Assembly: GCF_051401765.1 (NCBI RefSeq)
Contig: NC_135073.1
Span: 3,534,001-3,598,000, forward strand
Length of the DNA stretch: 64,000 nucleotides
DNA from: Calliopsis andreniformis
Taxonomy: Eukaryota; Arthropoda; Insecta; Hymenoptera; Andrenidae
Reading direction: 5' to 3'
Part shown: in pieces, positions 60,361 to 64,000 of the stretch
How the letters are laid out: each line of letters opens with the position of its first letter
Numbering within the stretch: position 1 is the stretch's first letter
Program-made: the position numbers and the translations under genes
The notes under the pieces: generated by a model
Database searches by the model: none
Told to the model about the DNA's origin: nothing
Seen by the model: only the letters and a program-made list of their open reading frames with translations

Positions 60361-63300
60361 AGCTGAAATACTTTTTGATATCAAAATACTTCAGGAAAAG
60401 ATTGGCGTAGGACACCCCTTTCTATTCGTTCTGATAAAAATTCTTTTAATTTCCCAACTTGCTGGCGTGAATAACTTCATATATTATTTGATAACAGTGA
60501 TGATAAATTTAAACATGTGAAAACTGTGTGAATGGATCTTAAAGTTATCTATATCTTTAGTCTTGATAAAATTAAAGCTGAATTTTTGTCATAAAATAAC
60601 ATTTATGATTTGTTATGAGATTTATTATTTATTATCATTATGAGTTATTTCATATGTAATATGTACCATAGTATTCTTTTAAGTGTAATATTTGAAACAT
60701 TCTAGAGAGTATTCACCATTTCTTTTATTGGATAATATTTTACAATTTGTAATCACACTTTGTTAAAAATTATTTAGAAAGAAAGCTATTTCTTACTAGC
60801 CTTCTTTTTACCGAACTATTTTAAATAAATCATTTTTCTTCAGTATAGTTATAATTATGTAGTGTGGCACGAAGACGAGAATGTAAATGAAAACAGAAAA
60901 CATAGTGCATACAATACACACTTATTTATTTTAGGAAAGGATTTTACGTTTGTTTCATAACATTCACATAATTTTTTTAAATATGAAATTTTAGTTACAT
61001 TTCCCTAAATATGAAGTGGAGATTGAAAAAGAAAATGTTCGATCAATTGCAAACTGTATAGATTAGACTTGAAGTATGATTTAATGACAGTCTATCGAAA
61101 ATAATGCAATTAGCCATCAGGGGGAGACTTCAGGTTTTAGTCTTGAATGCCTATTAGTCGAGGTCTTACGAGATTACCTTTATATTTCGTTTCTTTCTAT
61201 TGCGTATCTTTCTGTTAACATTGAATCAGTGGTGCTCTAATTCGACTAAAATTAGGCAGCTTATATATTTAAATAAGTACAACAAGTCTGACCGATTTAG
61301 TGTCTCTCAAGGACTTAACGTAGAACCATTTATCTCAGAATAATCACGAGCTCGACGAAGTTCGTTGCATTCCAAAAGAGTATTCGATTTCGCTGGCGCG
61401 CGGCAACGCTGGCGAGCCGCAAAACTTTATTCCAGACGCGTCACATAAAATATTCAAGATGAGCGGTATCAACCGCGAATCCTTGCATAAAGTACCCCCA
61501 ATACCCTGCTGCTGCACCGTTCTTACGACTGTGCAAACACCGTCTCTCTATCTCTTTCTCCCTGTTCCGGCCGTGAAAGATGATAGCGGTGAGAACGGAA
61601 TGCCATTAGCATTTCTCATTTCTGCTTTTTCCCGCTCCTTATCTACCGTCAGCCGGCATCGGCTTCGTCGCACGTCCGAGATGGAAAATTTGCTGAAAAG
61701 AGGACACTGCTTCTACTGCTCCCACGGCGCGATCTAATTACAGAGCCACGCGACAGGAATTAGCAAACTGGTTGAAACACCGTGAACCATTGGTCTTCTA
61801 CTTACCCTCAGTGTGGTAGAACCATACATCTCGGAGATGGTTACTCAAATTTCTTGAAAATGATATCTCATTTTTCGTGAACGACATTTAATTCTTCGGG
61901 AATAATAACTTCCTTTATTTCGTAAGACTAAGGCTAAGCACGAGTTAATGACTTCCGTTGAGTAATTATTTTATTACTGGGCGATATGCGCAACGGATAA
62001 AAGTTTTGGTAGAAAGTGAGCGTCAGAAATCTCAGACGGTTTTTCAAAGCAGAACAGAAATGTCTTTTTTTGTTAATCTTCTCTGCTTCAAGGTTCCGGG
62101 GTTGAATTTTCCTACACAGTATCACATCCTTGCATCTAAACTCTGTGACAAAGTTTGGATTATTTCATTTGTTACACTTTCTCTTAGTAAGACACTCCAG
62201 ACATTCTCAAGTATTTTTCTCAGGTGTTCCTTTGAAATGCTTATTCTTCAAAGAATATTCTACAAATAGTGCTCATTGTTTGTTATGTATAAAATCCATA
62301 TAGAATGAAAAAAATCAAGCCTGCAAAAATCCAGAATATTGTAAATTCCAGGAAGAACTCCTAAAAGTTTAAGATAGTCTAGGAAAGCTCCTATTTCAAA
62401 CCCAGTCTTCCAATCTTCCAGTCATTCCAGTCTTCCAATAGGGAATGAAACCAAGAAGATTCCATTCTCTTTCCAAGCAGCACGTGGACGAAAAATATCT
62501 ATGGATCTTAAAAGGGTCAAGTAAGAAAATAGGTCGGTTTCCTGATTGTCTAATGTCTATAGGCTGGATGTATTTCACTACGCGAAAAGGATTTGTAAAT
62601 CGCTGTACACAGAGTTCTTTATTCGGGAAACTGATCCATAAATCCTGAAAGTTCTTTGCATGGCATATGACTTCACGATGTGTTTATTGCTGTTAAGAAT
62701 GATTTGGCTAGAGAACAAAGTGTAGGTTAGGTTCTTCGCCAGCTAGACCAAGTTCTAGTAAACATACAATTAGTAACAAATAAATTTCCTGAAAACCGCA
62801 CTGTTCTCTGTCGATGTAAACCCAAATACGTGGTTTTAACAGCCGACGACTCTCCCATAAGAAACCATGTGTTTGTCTCCCAGGGACAACTAACTAGGCA
62901 GTTACTCAGCCAAAGTTGCTAATTTGTGCCTAGCCTAGAATTTCTACTGAGGTTCTACGCTGAGCTGAAAAGAAATCGAAACGGCACAAGATAAGACAAA
63001 TACTTCACAGGCTTCGCATGGTCCTGTTTGTGTTGTTTTGTTTGCTAATTAGATAGCCAGTCTCTAATCCTGTCTACACGTACAAACAGTCAGCTACCGA
63101 AACAGTAAAAAATGCTAGTGTATCCAATTCAAGAAAAAAAAGATATAGGGAGGAAATTATACTTAGAACCCATCGAACTCGCATTGCTTGCATGTAACTT
63201 CTTTTTAGCACTACACAGTACGAAGTTAAAGCTATGTAACTAAACGCAGTAGACTGTAAACTAGGTGCCTAAGTCGTAATATACGTTTTTTGTGGATACA

Positions 63301-64000
63301 AGGGAATATTTGTTGTAACTGTTAATTATTTAGCCCTTATCAGCAACAGTAACCTGTGAACTATTCATTAAGTCGTTCCATAGGAAAAGTTTCGAAGAGA
63401 ATATACCTTTACCATTGTACCAACAACGAAATATCTGAGGAAATAGTATAATCACTGGTTTAATTATTCATGGCTGAACTCTGTCATCTAAATTTTTAAC
63501 CACTTTTCCGCTTTCATCAAGTGTACTGACAGCTCTGTGGCGTTGATAGTGTTAACACTCAACTAATACATTTTTATTTCTTATTAGAAGAAGCAACTTC
63601 TCAGAGTACCGTAGAACTCGTTCAAATGAAAAAAGCCACGGTGGTATAATAATGGAAAGCTACCTGTTAATTAGATATAGTTAGGAAGACATTATCTACC
63701 GTCTGCGTTACACACAGTCGCGAGATTTCGACCGGAAGAGGCTGTATGAGGTATTAGGATGGGATGAGAGCCAGCGGAAAGACAATGCAGTGGATACGAA
63801 CTAATTGCCGGATTCTCCTACCGTCTAGTGGACCGGGAAGATTAACTGCGCGTTCCCCACCCTTCCCTACGCCCACACCCCTATTTTCCCTGTTGCTCCG
63901 CGCGCAATGAAAGTGCCTTCCGTATCCGAATCGGACCAAGGTATATATAAATTAGCTGAGTTTACCTGCCTTACCGCGAGGATTATTTTCTTGCGATGGA
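60361..64000. other. Non-coding stretch to the window end
   Basis: AT-rich DNA contains a GC-richer block at about 61330-61780 and another at about 63640-63940. A small tandem of CTTCCAATCTTCCAGTCATT type, built on the word TTCCAGTC or TTCCAATC, lies at 62403-62442. The last bases include TATATATAAATTAG at 63942, TATA-like but with no supported gene downstream. Confidence 0.4.
62403..62442 (+). repeat. Short TTCCARTC tandem
   Basis: Four related words (GTCTTCCAAT, CTTCCAGTC, ATTCCAGTC, TTCCAATAG) follow one another at 9-10 base intervals. Confidence 0.6.

Noticed and set aside
63942..63956. TATATATAAATTAG as a TATA box near the window end
   Set aside because: AT-rich words are common here, and no initiator or downstream coding sequence is visible before the window ends.

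Overview
This is a 64 kb stretch of AT-rich animal DNA with no gene body I can support. The bulk is AT-rich, broken every 2-5 kb by short blocks richer in GC and CpG, with purine or pyrimidine tracts and scattered degraded short transposons. That texture is typical of an insect, most likely a hymenopteran (bee, ant or wasp). This is inference from composition and repeat style, not from a recognised gene. None of the open frames of 60 codons or more carries a domain, motif or repeat I recognise. The longest lie antisense to or inside low-complexity GC-rich blocks, so I treat them as chance.

The best clue to what the window is comes from three plus-strand sites where a strong 3' splice site runs directly into a strong 5' splice site: 1532|1533, 35555|35556 and 53340|53341. 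Each has a T-rich tract, then CAG, then GTAAGC or GTACGT. The first two share a 19-base identical core. These are the hallmark of recursive-splicing (ratchet) points, known from very long introns in Drosophila and vertebrates. A plausible downstream 5' splice site lies 52-83 nt after each, as expected for recursive-splice exons. I infer that most or all of the window lies inside one or more giant introns of a plus-strand gene whose exons are mostly outside. The 78-nt segment at 35556-35633 has a protein-like open frame and could be a real microexon.

The repeats, in order, are: a 79-bp TTAA-flanked miniature element (1299-1377); a 392-bp TA-flanked element whose interior is a degenerate GACGTC minisatellite (4299-4690); a three-member family with GGGTGTT-type ends (19286-19657, 48438-48675, 50126-50462); a GC-rich stem-loop (20373-20465); a perfect 70-bp inverted repeat (22166-22400); a second TTAA-flanked element (27575-27676); a composite TTAA element with a diverged 54-58-bp tandem (34191-34451); a long imperfect inverted repeat (42901-43573); an inverted-repeat element with GCAGCGAGCG-type ends (47541-47864); and a pogo/Tigger-like end (48345-48420).

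The GC-richer blocks (for example 2085-2760, 10441-11080, 17171-17700, 21041-21420, 30780-31700, 39480-40240, 41540-42480) have no assigned function. Two of them share a duplicated motif of about 50 bases. If the giant-intron reading is right, they are natural candidates for enhancers of the host gene.
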